Shown: one piece after another, positions 34,859-43,400 of the stretch
How positions within the stretch are numbered: the first letter of the stretch is position 1
Layout: each line of letters opens with the position of its first letter
NCBI RefSeq assembly: GCF_003121295.1
Contig: NZ_PHNC01000029.1
Span: 868,001 to 932,000, forward strand
From: Streptomyces orinoci
GTDB taxonomy: Bacteria > Actinomycetota > Actinomycetes > Streptomycetales > Streptomycetaceae
DNA: 64,000 bases
Direction: 5' to 3'
Notes under the pieces: generated by a model
What the model saw: the letters and a program-made list of their open reading frames with translations, nothing else
Databases searched by the model: none
What the model was told of the DNA's origin: nothing
Made by a program: the position numbers and the translations under genes

Positions 34859-36085
34859 TCACCTCGTTCCAGGAGGATTCCGGGGCTCGGAATCACTACT
34901 CAGAGAGTAGACGCCACCACTGACAGTGACCGTTTCGATGGTGCGCGGGCGGATCCGCCAGGCGGTACGGGCCAGCACCGCGGCCAGGCCGGTGTACATC
35001 ACGATGTCCTTGAAGGCATGCCGCCGGGCGCTGCCCAGTTCGGGCCAGGGCACCCCGGAGAGCTGCGGCAGCAGCGCCGTCCAGAACCACACCGAGCGCA
35101 CCGCCGCGCCGCGTACCACCGCCGAGGCGGCCAGCGAGGGCAGCGGCACCAGCGCGTAGTGCAGAAAGGCCGGGCGGGAGACCAGAAAGGCGGACAGCAT
35201 CAGCAGGGAGGCGCACTCCACCAGCCGTACGCCCTCCTCGCCGCGGCCGTGCCAGCGCAGCCGGGCGAACCAGAGCGCCGCCGCCGCGGGCGGCACCGCC
35301 AGCAGCAGGGCGAAGGGCTGGCCGACCCCCAGCCGGGCCAGCACCGCCGGCCAGGAGGCGTCAAAGGGCCGGGCATAGGAGTCCTGCCCGTGCAGCAGAA
35401 AGGGCAGCGTCTTGGTGAGAAGCAGCCCCGGCCGGGGCATGGCCAGCGCGGCCGGCAGCGATACCGCCACCGGCACCGCCAGCGCCATGGCCAGCGCCCG
35501 CCACCGCCGGGCCAGGGCGAACAGCAGCAGCAGCGGCACCAGCATCGGCTTGAGCGCCAGCGCCGCGCCGACCAGTGCCCCGGCCGCCGTCCAGCGCCCG
35601 CGCCGGGCCAGGAGCAGCGCGCCGGGGAAGGCGACCACCGAGGCACAGGTCCAGTTGCCCAGGTGGACCATGCTCTGGAAGGGCAGCGAGAAGGCCAGCC
35701 CCACGGCCAGCGCGGCGGCCAGTCTGCTGTCCGCCCGTACCCGGAAGATGCGCAGCGCCAGCAGCGCCCCGGCCAGCACCAGCAGGGCGGTGACCGCGGG
35801 GGCCAGATAGAACAGGGTCCGGGCGCCGAGCGGCACTTGGGGCACGGCCGCGAACACCGCGGCGGGCGGGTAGAGGAACCGCCGGTCGGCGTAGGGCGCC
35901 CCGCCGTCCAGCAGGGTGTGGGCGGCCCGGACCACCACCGCGTTGTCGATCCCGGTGCGGTCGTCACCCAGCACCCGTCCGGCGCTCAGCAGATACAGCA
36001 GCAGCGCGCCGCAGAGCAGGGGCCGGGAGGCGCGTCCGCTCAGCCAGCGGCCGAACTCGTCGCGGGCGGCGGGGGGCCGGGTCAT
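34859..36085 (-). CDS. GT87-type polyprenyl-phosphate mannosyltransferase-like membrane protein
   Basis: A 408-residue polytopic protein of the GT87/DUF2029 family, with about ten hydrophobic segments. It carries FLYPPAAVFAAVPQVPLG in the loop after the first span, typical of alpha-1,2-mannosyltransferases that use polyprenyl-phosphate-mannose. It overlaps the upstream gene by 4 nt (ATGA) and is 3 nt upstream of the CDP-glycerol transferase gene, which implies one transcript. The donor is likely made by the polyprenol-phosphate-mannose synthase encoded upstream. Confidence 0.85.
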   Translation of the reverse strand: MTRPPAARDEFGRWLSGRASRPLLCGALLLYLLSAGRVLGDDRTGIDNAVVVRAAHTLLDGGAPYADRRFLYPPAAVFAAVPQVPLGARTLFYLAPAVTALLVLAGALLALRIFRVRADSRLAAALAVGLAFSLPFQSMVHLGNWTCASVVAFPGALLLARRGRWTAAGALVGAALALKPMLVPLLLLFALARRWRALAMALAVPVAVSLPAALAMPRPGLLLTKTLPFLLHGQDSYARPFDASWPAVLARLGVGQPFALLLAVPPAAAALWFARLRWHGRGEEGVRLVECASLLMLSAFLVSRPAFLHYALVPLPSLAASAVVRGAAVRSVWFWTALLPQLSGVPWPELGSARRHAFKDIVMYTGLAAVLARTAWRIRPRTIETVTVSGGVYSLSSDSEPRNPPGTR

Positions 36086-37626
36086 CGGGCGACCACCTCC
36101 AGCAGCGTCATCCCGCCCGGTCCATGGGCCCGGGGCCGCAGCGCGGGATCGTCCGGCGGCAGACCGGGCCGGCCCGCGCGCTGGAGCACCCAGCGCACGC
36201 CGTACTCCCTGAGCACGCCGAGCCGGCCGGCCCGGGTGGTGGCCGGGGCGTAGTAGCGGCGGGTGGCCTCCCGGCGCCGCCGCTCATCGGGCAGGAACAC
36301 ATCGGGGTAGGCGGGGGCGACGGTGTACGGGCCATAGGCGGGCAGCATCCGCAGGGCGTAGTAGTCGTCGGTGAGCACCGTGGCCCCGGCCGGCACCCGG
36401 TCCGCCGCCCAGCGCGGCCGGGGCCACAGGGGCACGGTGGGCACCCGCTGGCGCACCGCCGCCGCGGCCCGCCGGGGCAGGACATAGGTCAGCACCCCGG
36501 CCTGGGCCCAGGCGCCCGTCAGCAGGGCCGCCGCGGTCACCGCTCCCAGCACCCGGCGCCGGTGGCCGGCCGCTCCGGCGGTCTCGACGGCCAGCGCCAG
36601 CTGGGCGGGAACCAGCAGGGCGGGCAGCACCCGGCCCCAGGCCCAGTGGCCGCTGAGGCCGCCGGCCGTGAACACCGCCAGGCCCAGGGCGAACAGCAGG
36701 GCCAGCGGATCGCGGCCGTCCCGCCGCAGCCGTGCGCCCAGGGCGGCCACGCCCGGCAGCACCAGGCAGAACTTTCCGGCGAGATGGGTGTAGAGCGGCT
36801 GGTGGATGCCGTCCAGGCCCGGGGCGCCGGTCAGGGCGAAGAAGGGGTAGTAGGGCCAGGCGAGCAGGGGCAGCAGGGCCACCGCCAGGGCCACCCCGAT
36901 TCCGGCCCACAGGCCAGGAGTTGGCAGGGGACGGCGGCCCAGCAGGAAGGCGAGCAGGCCCAAGACGGCCACTGCGCCGGTGAATTGGTGGCAGAGCAGG
37001 ATCAGGGCCGCCAGCAGGCCCAGTCCGGCGAAGGCGGGCGTCCGCCAACTCTCGTCCACTGCACGGCGGGTCAGTGCCCATAGCTGCAGGGTGAGCCCCA
37101 GGGCCAGGGTGCTGGGGTAGGCCAGGGTGAGCGCCAGCGAGGTGAGTGAGGGCACCCCGCTCCAGGCGAACAGCCGCACCCCCTGGAGCAGCAGCAGGCA
37201 CAGCAGCGCCAGCGGGAAGGCGGCACGGTGCGGGCTGAGGGTGCGCACCAGCGCCCGTACCCCGGTGACCAGCAGCAGCAGTCCGGCCAGCGCGGCCAGC
37301 CGGAGCACGGTGAAGGTGCTCCAGCCGGTGAGCGAGGCGAGCAGGGCCAGCAGCACCATCCAGGGCGAGTAGTAGGGGCTGGGGGTGTCGGCGTTCACCA
37401 GGGGGTTGCCCGGGTGGAGCAGATCGGTGCGCAGCCGTTCCAGGACGGCGGCGTGCATCCCCAGGTCCCCGGCCCAGGGCAGCCGCAGCGCCATCAGCAG
37501 CAGCAGGCCGGTCATCGCCCCGGCGGCCGCCGGCAGCGCCCGCCGGGGCAGGCCGGCGCGGGCGGTGCGGGCAGTGCGGGGCATGGCCTCGCCGGTCACG
37601 GCACTGGGCATGGCGCGGGGCAGCAC
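36082..37626 (-). CDS. Multi-spanning GT-C-like membrane protein
   Basis: A 514-residue protein with about eleven to twelve hydrophobic segments and a C-terminal soluble region of about 110 residues (PAGATVLTDDYYALRMLPAYG onward). It is not a clear member of a named family. The organisation resembles GT-C transferases, and the first loop (GDLGMHAAVLERLRTDLLHPGNP) is where they carry acidic catalytic residues. The GTG at 37626 is 7 nt after the polyprenol-phosphate-mannose synthase stop; ATGs at 37611 and 37584 are alternatives. It overlaps the GT87 gene by 4 nt and may act on the same donor. Confidence 0.75.
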   Translation of the reverse strand: MLPRAMPSAVTGEAMPRTARTARAGLPRRALPAAAGAMTGLLLLMALRLPWAGDLGMHAAVLERLRTDLLHPGNPLVNADTPSPYYSPWMVLLALLASLTGWSTFTVLRLAALAGLLLLVTGVRALVRTLSPHRAAFPLALLCLLLLQGVRLFAWSGVPSLTSLALTLAYPSTLALGLTLQLWALTRRAVDESWRTPAFAGLGLLAALILLCHQFTGAVAVLGLLAFLLGRRPLPTPGLWAGIGVALAVALLPLLAWPYYPFFALTGAPGLDGIHQPLYTHLAGKFCLVLPGVAALGARLRRDGRDPLALLFALGLAVFTAGGLSGHWAWGRVLPALLVPAQLALAVETAGAAGHRRRVLGAVTAAALLTGAWAQAGVLTYVLPRRAAAAVRQRVPTVPLWPRPRWAADRVPAGATVLTDDYYALRMLPAYGPYTVAPAYPDVFLPDERRRREATRRYYAPATTRAGRLGVLREYGVRWVLQRAGRPGLPPDDPALRPRAHGPGGMTLLEVVAR

Positions 37627-37633
37627 GCGGCGG

Positions 37634-38458
37634 TCAGCGCCGGCCTCTGCCGGTGGTACGGGCGGGCTTGGCGCGCAGCCGCCGGGCGCGCAGGCGCAAC
37701 GGCACAGCGATGGATTCCAGCTGCACCGCCAGGTTCATCTTGGACTCGCCCACGGTGCGGTCCTCGAAGTGGATGGGCACCTCCACCACCGTGCAACCGG
37801 CGCGCAGTGCACGGTATTTGGTCTCGACCTGGAAGCTGTAGCCCGCGCTGTCCACGGTGTCCAGGTCCAGTTCGCGCAGGGCGGCGGCGCTCCATAGGTT
37901 GAATCCGCCGGTGATGTCCCGCAGCCGGGTGCCCAGAATCGTTCCTGCGTAGACATTGGCGCAGCGGGAGAGCAGCCGGCGGTGCAGGCCCCAGGAGGCG
38001 GAGAGGGTGCCGCCGGGGACATAGCGGCTGCCGACCACCACATCGGCGCCGGTGGCCAGGGCGACGCCCAGCATCTCGGGCACCTTGGCGACCGGGTGGC
38101 TGCCGTCGGCGTCCATCTGCAGCACATAGGCCGCGCCCTCGGCCATGGCCCGGGTCATCCCGGCGGCGTAGGCGCGGCCCAGTCCCTCCTTGGCGGTGCG
38201 GTGCAGCACGCTCACCCGGTGGCGCCCGGATTCCTCGTATTTCTCGGCCAGTTGCTCGGCCACCTGGCCGGTGCCGTCGGGGCTGTTGTCGTCCACCACC
38301 AGCAGGCGCAGGCCCTCCAGCGGCAGGGCCAGCAGGGCCTCGGCCATCGGGGGCAGGCTGGCGGCCTCGTTGTAGGTGGGCATCACCACGGTCAGCGCGG
38401 TGCGGCTCCACTCGGCGGGCAGCTGGGTGCTGACGGCGGAGGTGTGCTGAAGGCTCAT
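37634..38458 (-). CDS. Polyprenol monophosphomannose synthase
   Basis: A 274-residue GT2 enzyme of the dolichol-phosphate-mannose synthase type. TVVMPTYNEAASLPPM opens the fold, DDNSPDGTG is the nucleotide-sugar motif, DADGSHP is the DxD-type metal site, and GSRYVPGG and TGGFNLW follow. It lacks the C-terminal membrane spans and the Lnt domain of the mycobacterial fusion. It makes polyprenyl-phosphate-mannose from GDP-mannose for the transferases encoded downstream. The ATG at 38458 has GAGGGAC upstream and the homology starts right after it. Confidence 0.92.
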   Translation of the reverse strand: MSLQHTSAVSTQLPAEWSRTALTVVMPTYNEAASLPPMAEALLALPLEGLRLLVVDDNSPDGTGQVAEQLAEKYEESGRHRVSVLHRTAKEGLGRAYAAGMTRAMAEGAAYVLQMDADGSHPVAKVPEMLGVALATGADVVVGSRYVPGGTLSASWGLHRRLLSRCANVYAGTILGTRLRDITGGFNLWSAAALRELDLDTVDSAGYSFQVETKYRALRAGCTVVEVPIHFEDRTVGESKMNLAVQLESIAVPLRLRARRLRAKPARTTGRGRR

Positions 38459-38567
38459 GGGCTGTCCCTCGTCATCGTTGGCTGTCGGGCGGTGGGGGGC
38501 GTACGGGCGGTGAATGCGTAACGGACGGCGGGTGTGGACGGACGGCGGGTACGTACGGGCGGCGCGG

Positions 38568-39647
38568 TCACACGGCGGAGAAGCGGATGGCGGCGTCGGG
38601 GATGGCGGTACCGCACCACACTCTTGCCCCCTCGCGCAGCTCGTTGTCGGCCCCGACCCGGGCATGATCGCCCACCACCGCCCCGTCGAGCACGGTGCGC
38701 GGGCCGACCTGGGCGGCGTTGCCGATCATGGAGGCGCGTACCCGGGCGCCTTCCTCGATCCGTGCGCCGTCCAGTACCACCGAGCCCTCGATATCGGCGC
38801 CCGCGGCGATATACGCGCCCCGCCCCACCACCGTGCCCCCGCTCAGCCGGGCGCCGGGCTCCACATGGGCGCCGGGCAGCACCAGGTGTTCGCCCGGCTC
38901 ACCGGGTACGGCCGGGGAACGGACCACTCCGCGCACCAGATCGGCGGAGGCCTGGACAAAGGAGGCCGGGCGGCCCAGGTCCAGCCAGTAGGAGGCGTCC
39001 ACCACCCCGTGCAGCCGGGCACCCGCGGCCAGCAGGCCGGGGAAGGTCTCCCGTTCCACCGAGACCGGCCGGCCCTCGGGGATGGAGTCGATGACCCGGC
39101 GGCGGAAGACATAGCAGCCGGCGTTGATCTGGTCGGTGATGATCTGGTCCGGGCGCTGGGGCTTCTCGGTGAAGGCCAGCACCCGGCCGCCGGGGTCGGT
39201 GGGCACCAGGCCGAAGGCCCGGGGGTCGGGGACCCGGGTCAGATGCAGGGTGACATCGGCCTGGGCGCGCTCATGCGCCAGCAGCAGCCGGCCGATGTCC
39301 ACGCCGCTGAGGATGTCGCCGTTGAAGACCAGGACCGGGTCGCCGGGCCCGGAATCCAGCGCCGCCGCGGCGCCGCGGATGGCGCCGCCGGTGCCCAGCG
39401 GCACGTCCTCGGTCACATAGGTCAGCCGCAGTCCATGGGCCGAGCCGTCCCCGAAGCAGGGCTCGAAGACCTCGGCGAGATAGGAGGTGGCCAGCACCAC
39501 ATGACGCACCCCGGCCGCCGCGGCCCGGGCCAGCTGGTGGGCGAGGAAGGGCACTCCGGCGGCCGGGACCATGGGCTTGGGGGTGTTGAGGGTCAGCGGC
39601 TGGAGCCGGGTCCCCTTGCCGCCGACGAGCAGTACCGCCTCTGTCAT
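38568..39647 (-). CDS. NDP-sugar pyrophosphorylase (mannose-1-phosphate guanylyltransferase-like)
   Basis: A 359-residue nucleotidyltransferase. The N-terminal domain has VGGKGTRLQPLTLNTPKPM, the signature of the family, plus FNGDIL and FTEKP. The C-terminal third is a left-handed beta-helix with hexapeptide repeats (EPGARLSGGTVVGRGAYIAAG, read in two pieces). It activates a sugar-1-phosphate with a nucleotide. GDP-mannose is likely from the adjacent mannose-transfer genes, but glucose cannot be excluded. The ATG at 39647 fits the start of homology; the frame extends 19 codons upstream without similarity. Confidence 0.88.
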   Translation of the reverse strand: MTEAVLLVGGKGTRLQPLTLNTPKPMVPAAGVPFLAHQLARAAAAGVRHVVLATSYLAEVFEPCFGDGSAHGLRLTYVTEDVPLGTGGAIRGAAAALDSGPGDPVLVFNGDILSGVDIGRLLLAHERAQADVTLHLTRVPDPRAFGLVPTDPGGRVLAFTEKPQRPDQIITDQINAGCYVFRRRVIDSIPEGRPVSVERETFPGLLAAGARLHGVVDASYWLDLGRPASFVQASADLVRGVVRSPAVPGEPGEHLVLPGAHVEPGARLSGGTVVGRGAYIAAGADIEGSVVLDGARIEEGARVRASMIGNAAQVGPRTVLDGAVVGDHARVGADNELREGARVWCGTAIPDAAIRFSAV

Positions 39648-39688
39648 GCCACTGTCCTTGCGCTTGGTGGTCTCGCCGTCGCACTGCG

Positions 39689-39717
39689 TTAGTTTTCGCG
39701 GCAAATTACACTACAAT
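39689..39717 (+). promoter_or_regulatory. Candidate promoter in AT-rich divergent spacer
   Basis: TACAAT at 39712-39717 is a good -10; a weak TTAGTT lies 17 nt upstream. The short region 39685-39745 is clearly lower in GC than its surroundings and serves the GtrA gene and perhaps the pyrophosphorylase gene. Confidence 0.4.
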
Positions 39718-39765
39718 CGGCTGTCTGCGTCCAATGTCCTATATGCGTGGCGACCGTTTCGGGAG

Positions 39766-40317
39766 ATGCCCTTGCGACCGGAGAAGAGCAAGAGGACGCT
39801 CAGCGGGAAGCGTCCGCCCGGCCCGGCGCGGCTGCTGGCGCTGGGACGGGAGTTCGCGAAGTTCGGCACGGTGGGCGTCCTGGGCATCTTCGTCAACCTG
39901 GGGATCTTCAACCTCTGCCGGGGGATCACCGGCCTGCCCGTGGTGCGCTGCAGCGTGATCGCCACCGGCTTCGCCATTGCCTTCAACTACCTGGGGCTGC
40001 GCTACTTCACCTACCCGGACCGCGACCGCAGCCACCGCAGCCGGGAGGTGCTGCTGTTCGCGGTGTTCAGCGGGGTGGGGCTGGTGATCGAGAACGGGGT
40101 GCTCTACATCGCCACCTATGGCTTCGGCTGGGACGCCCCGTTCCAGAGCAATCTCTTCAAGTTCCTGGGCATCGGCACGGCCACCCTGTTCCGCTTCTGG
40201 TCCTACCGGGCCTGGGTCTTCCGGGCCCTGCCCGGTCACTCGCCGCACGGCACACCCATGACCGAAGCCGGCACCACCACCGCGTACCAACCGGAGACCA
40301 CCGCACCTCCACCGTAG
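39766..40317 (+). CDS. GtrA-family membrane protein
   Basis: A 183-residue protein with four predicted spans (about 35-55, 60-78, 96-116, 127-145), which is the GtrA layout. Family members are thought to flip polyprenyl-phosphate sugars across the membrane, and some are associated with arabinogalactan or O-antigen glucosylation. Here it may move the polyprenyl-phosphate-mannose made nearby. The start at 39766 has GGGAG directly before it with no spacing; a TTG at 39772 has that same GGGAG at 7 nt and is an alternative. A strong hairpin follows its stop. Confidence 0.85.
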   Translation: MPLRPEKSKRTLSGKRPPGPARLLALGREFAKFGTVGVLGIFVNLGIFNLCRGITGLPVVRCSVIATGFAIAFNYLGLRYFTYPDRDRSHRSREVLLFAVFSGVGLVIENGVLYIATYGFGWDAPFQSNLFKFLGIGTATLFRFWSYRAWVFRALPGHSPHGTPMTEAGTTTAYQPETTAPPP

Positions 40318-40395
40318 GAACGCGCCCAAGCCCAGCACAGGCGGGCGGCCGGGCCGCCAACGCGGGCGGAAGCCGGGGGAACGAGGGCATGAAGA

Positions 40396-40426
40396 AAGGG
40401 GCGGCCCCCTGGCGGGGCCGCCCCTT
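40396..40426. terminator. Bidirectional hairpin terminator
   Basis: A perfect 13-bp stem (AAGGGGCGGCCCC / GGGGCCGCCCCTT) with a 5-nt loop lies between convergent GtrA and NAD-GDH genes. Confidence 0.9.
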
Positions 40427-40439
40427 CGGTCTTACCGGA

Positions 40440-43400
40440 TCAGCCGTGGCTGCGCAGCAGGGTGCGCATGGTCCGCATGGCCACCGAGAGGTTGGCCAGG
40501 TCGAAGGAGTCCGAACCGCGGATGTCGTCCAGCGTGGTGCGGGCGCGGGTCAGGATGGCCGCGTTGTGCTCCTCCCAGGCCGTGAAGCGCTGCTCGGGGG
40601 TGGCCGAGCCATTGCCCACCGAGAGGATGTCGGCGGTCAGTGCCGCATGGCAGGCGTAGAGGTCCTCACGGATGGCGGCACGGGCCATGGACTGCCAGCG
40701 GTCCGCCCGGGGCAGCTCGATGATCTTGTCCATCAGCTGGCTGATGTGCAGCCGGTCGCCCAGGTCGTAGTAGACCTCCGCCACAAACAGCGGGTCCTTG
40801 CCGGTGCGGTCGGCAATGGCCACCACATCCAGCGCCGGGAAGACGGAGGAGAAGCCCGCCACCTTCACCGCCAGGTCGCCGGGGACCCCGGCCTCGGTCA
40901 GCTCGTCATGGATGGACTGCCACCACTCGATGTCCGCACCGCGCAGCAGCTTGGGCAGCTCGGCCCAGACCGCGGCCACCCCGTCCCGGAAGAACCCGAT
41001 GGTCTCGGCCAGTTGCAGGGGCTGCGGGCGGTTGTTCAGCAGCCAGCGGGTGCCGCGCTCGACCAGGCGCCGGGAGTGCAGCCGGATACGGGTCTGGACA
41101 TCGGCCGCGACCTGGTTGTCCAGCGCCTCCACCGCGTCCCAGACCTCGGCCAGGCCGAAGATCTCCCGGGAGGCGGTCTGCGCCCGGACGATCTCCGCCA
41201 GCGAGGCCCCGGTCTCCTCGCGCAGCCGGTGCAGGAAGGTCGAACCACCGGTGTTGACGGTGTCGTTGACCAGCACCGTGGTGACGATCTCGCGCCGCAG
41301 CGCATGGCCGTCGATCTGCTCGCCATGGGAACGGCGCAGCGCCTGCGGGAAGTAGGCGTACAGCAGCCGCTGCAGATACGGGTCGTCGGGCAGATCGGTG
41401 CCGAGCAGTTCCTCGCTGGTGGTGATCTTGATGTAGGCGAGCAGAACGGCCAGTTCGGGCTGGGTCAGCCCGCGCCCCGCGGCCAGCCGCTCCCGGATCT
41501 GCCGGTCGGTGGGCAGGAACTCCAGGGCCCGGTCCAGATGTCCCTCGCGGACCAGCCGGCGCATCACCCGCTGGTGGGCGTGGAGCAGACTGGGCGCCTG
41601 GGCAACGGCGTTGGCCAGTGCGACGTTCTGTGCGTAGTTGTTGCGCAGCACCAACTCGCCGACCTCGTCGGTCATTTCGGCCAGCAGCTTGTTGCGCTGC
41701 TTGACGGTCATATCGCCGTCGGTGACCAGGCCATTGAGCAGGATCTTGATGTTCACCTCGTGGTCGGAGGTGTCCACGCCCGCGCTGTTGTCGATGGCGT
41801 CGGTGTTGACCTTGCCGCCGGCCAGCGCGAACTCGATCCGGCCCAGCTGGGTCAGGCCCAGGTTGCCGCCCTCGCCGACCACCTTGACCCGCAGGTCCTG
41901 GCCGTCCACCCGGATGGCGTCATTGGCCTTGTCGCCGACGTCGGCGTGCGACTCGCCGGAGGCCTTGACATAGGTGCCGATGCCGCCGTTCCACAGCAGG
42001 TCCACCGGGGCCCGCAGGATGGCCTTCATCAGCTCGGCGGGCGTCATCTTGGTAATGCCCGGTTCGATGCCCAGCGCATTGCGGACATGGGCGTTGACCG
42101 GGATGGACTTGGCGGTACGCGGGTGCACACCGCCGCCCGCGGACAGCAGCGAGGTGTCGTAGTCGGCCCAGGACGAGCGGGGCAGCTCGAACAGGCGCCG
42201 GCGCTCGGCATAGGAGGTGGCGGCGTCCGGGGTGGGGTCCAGGAAGATATGCCGGTGGTCGAAGGCGGCCACCAGGCGGATGTGCTCGGAGAGCAGCATG
42301 CCGTTGCCGAAGACATCGCCGGACATGTCGCCGACGCCGACCACGGTGAAGTCCTCGGTCTGGGTGTTGTGGCCCAGCTCGCGGAAGTGCCGCTTGACCG
42401 ACTCCCAGGCGCCGCGGGCGGTGATGCCCATGCCCTTGTGGTCGTAGCCGGCCGAGCCGCCGGAGGCGAAGGCATCGCCCAGCCAGAAGCCATAGGACTC
42501 GGCGACCTCATTGGCGATGTCGGAGAAGGTGGCCGTGCCCTTGTCCGCGGCGACCACCAGATAGGTGTCGTCCTCGTCGTGGCGGACCACGTCCTTGGGC
42601 GGGACCACCTCGCCGCCGACCATGTTGTCGGTGATGTCCAGCAGACCGGAGATAAAGGTCTTGTAGGAGGCGATGCCCTCGGCCAGCCAGGCGTCCCGGT
42701 CCACCGAGGGGTCGGGCAGCCGCTTGCCGACGAAGCCGCCCTTGGCGCCCACCGGCACAATCACGGTGTTCTTCACCATCTGCGCCTTGACCAGGCCCAG
42801 GATCTCGGTGCGGAAGTCCTCGCGCCGGTCGGACCAGCGCAGACCGCCTCGGGCGACCTTGCCGAAGCGCAGGTGCACACCCTCCACCCGCGGCGAGTAG
42901 ACCCAGATCTCAAAGGCCGGGCGCGGCGCGGGCAGGTCGGGGATGGCCTGCGGGTCCAGCTTGATGGACAGATACGGGCGGGGGGCACCCGCCTCGTCCC
43001 GCTGGAAGTGGTTGGTGCGCAGGGTGGCCTTGATGACGGTGAGGAAGGCGCGCAGGATGCGGTCCTCGTCCAGGCTGGCCACCTGGTCCAGGGCGCCGTC
43101 CAGCTCCTCCAGCAGGCCCTCGATCAGCTCAAGGCCGGCCCGCTGCAGGGACGGGGACATCCGGGCCTCGAAGAGGTTCACCAGCAGCCGGGTGATGTGG
43201 ACGTTGCCGGAAAGCGTGTCCTCCATATACGCCTGGCTGAAGGTGGTGCCGGCCTGGCGCAGGTACTTGGCGTAGGCCCGCAGCACCATCGCCTGGCGCC
43301 AGTCCAGGCCGGCCAGCAGCACCAGCTTGTTGAAGTTGTCGTTCTCCGCCTGGCCGGTCCATACGGCCGCGAAGGCCTCCTGGAAACGGGTCCTGGCGTC

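Noticed and set aside
31694..36253. A 1519-codon plus-strand frame
   Set aside because: It is the shadow of four glycosylation genes on the minus strand.
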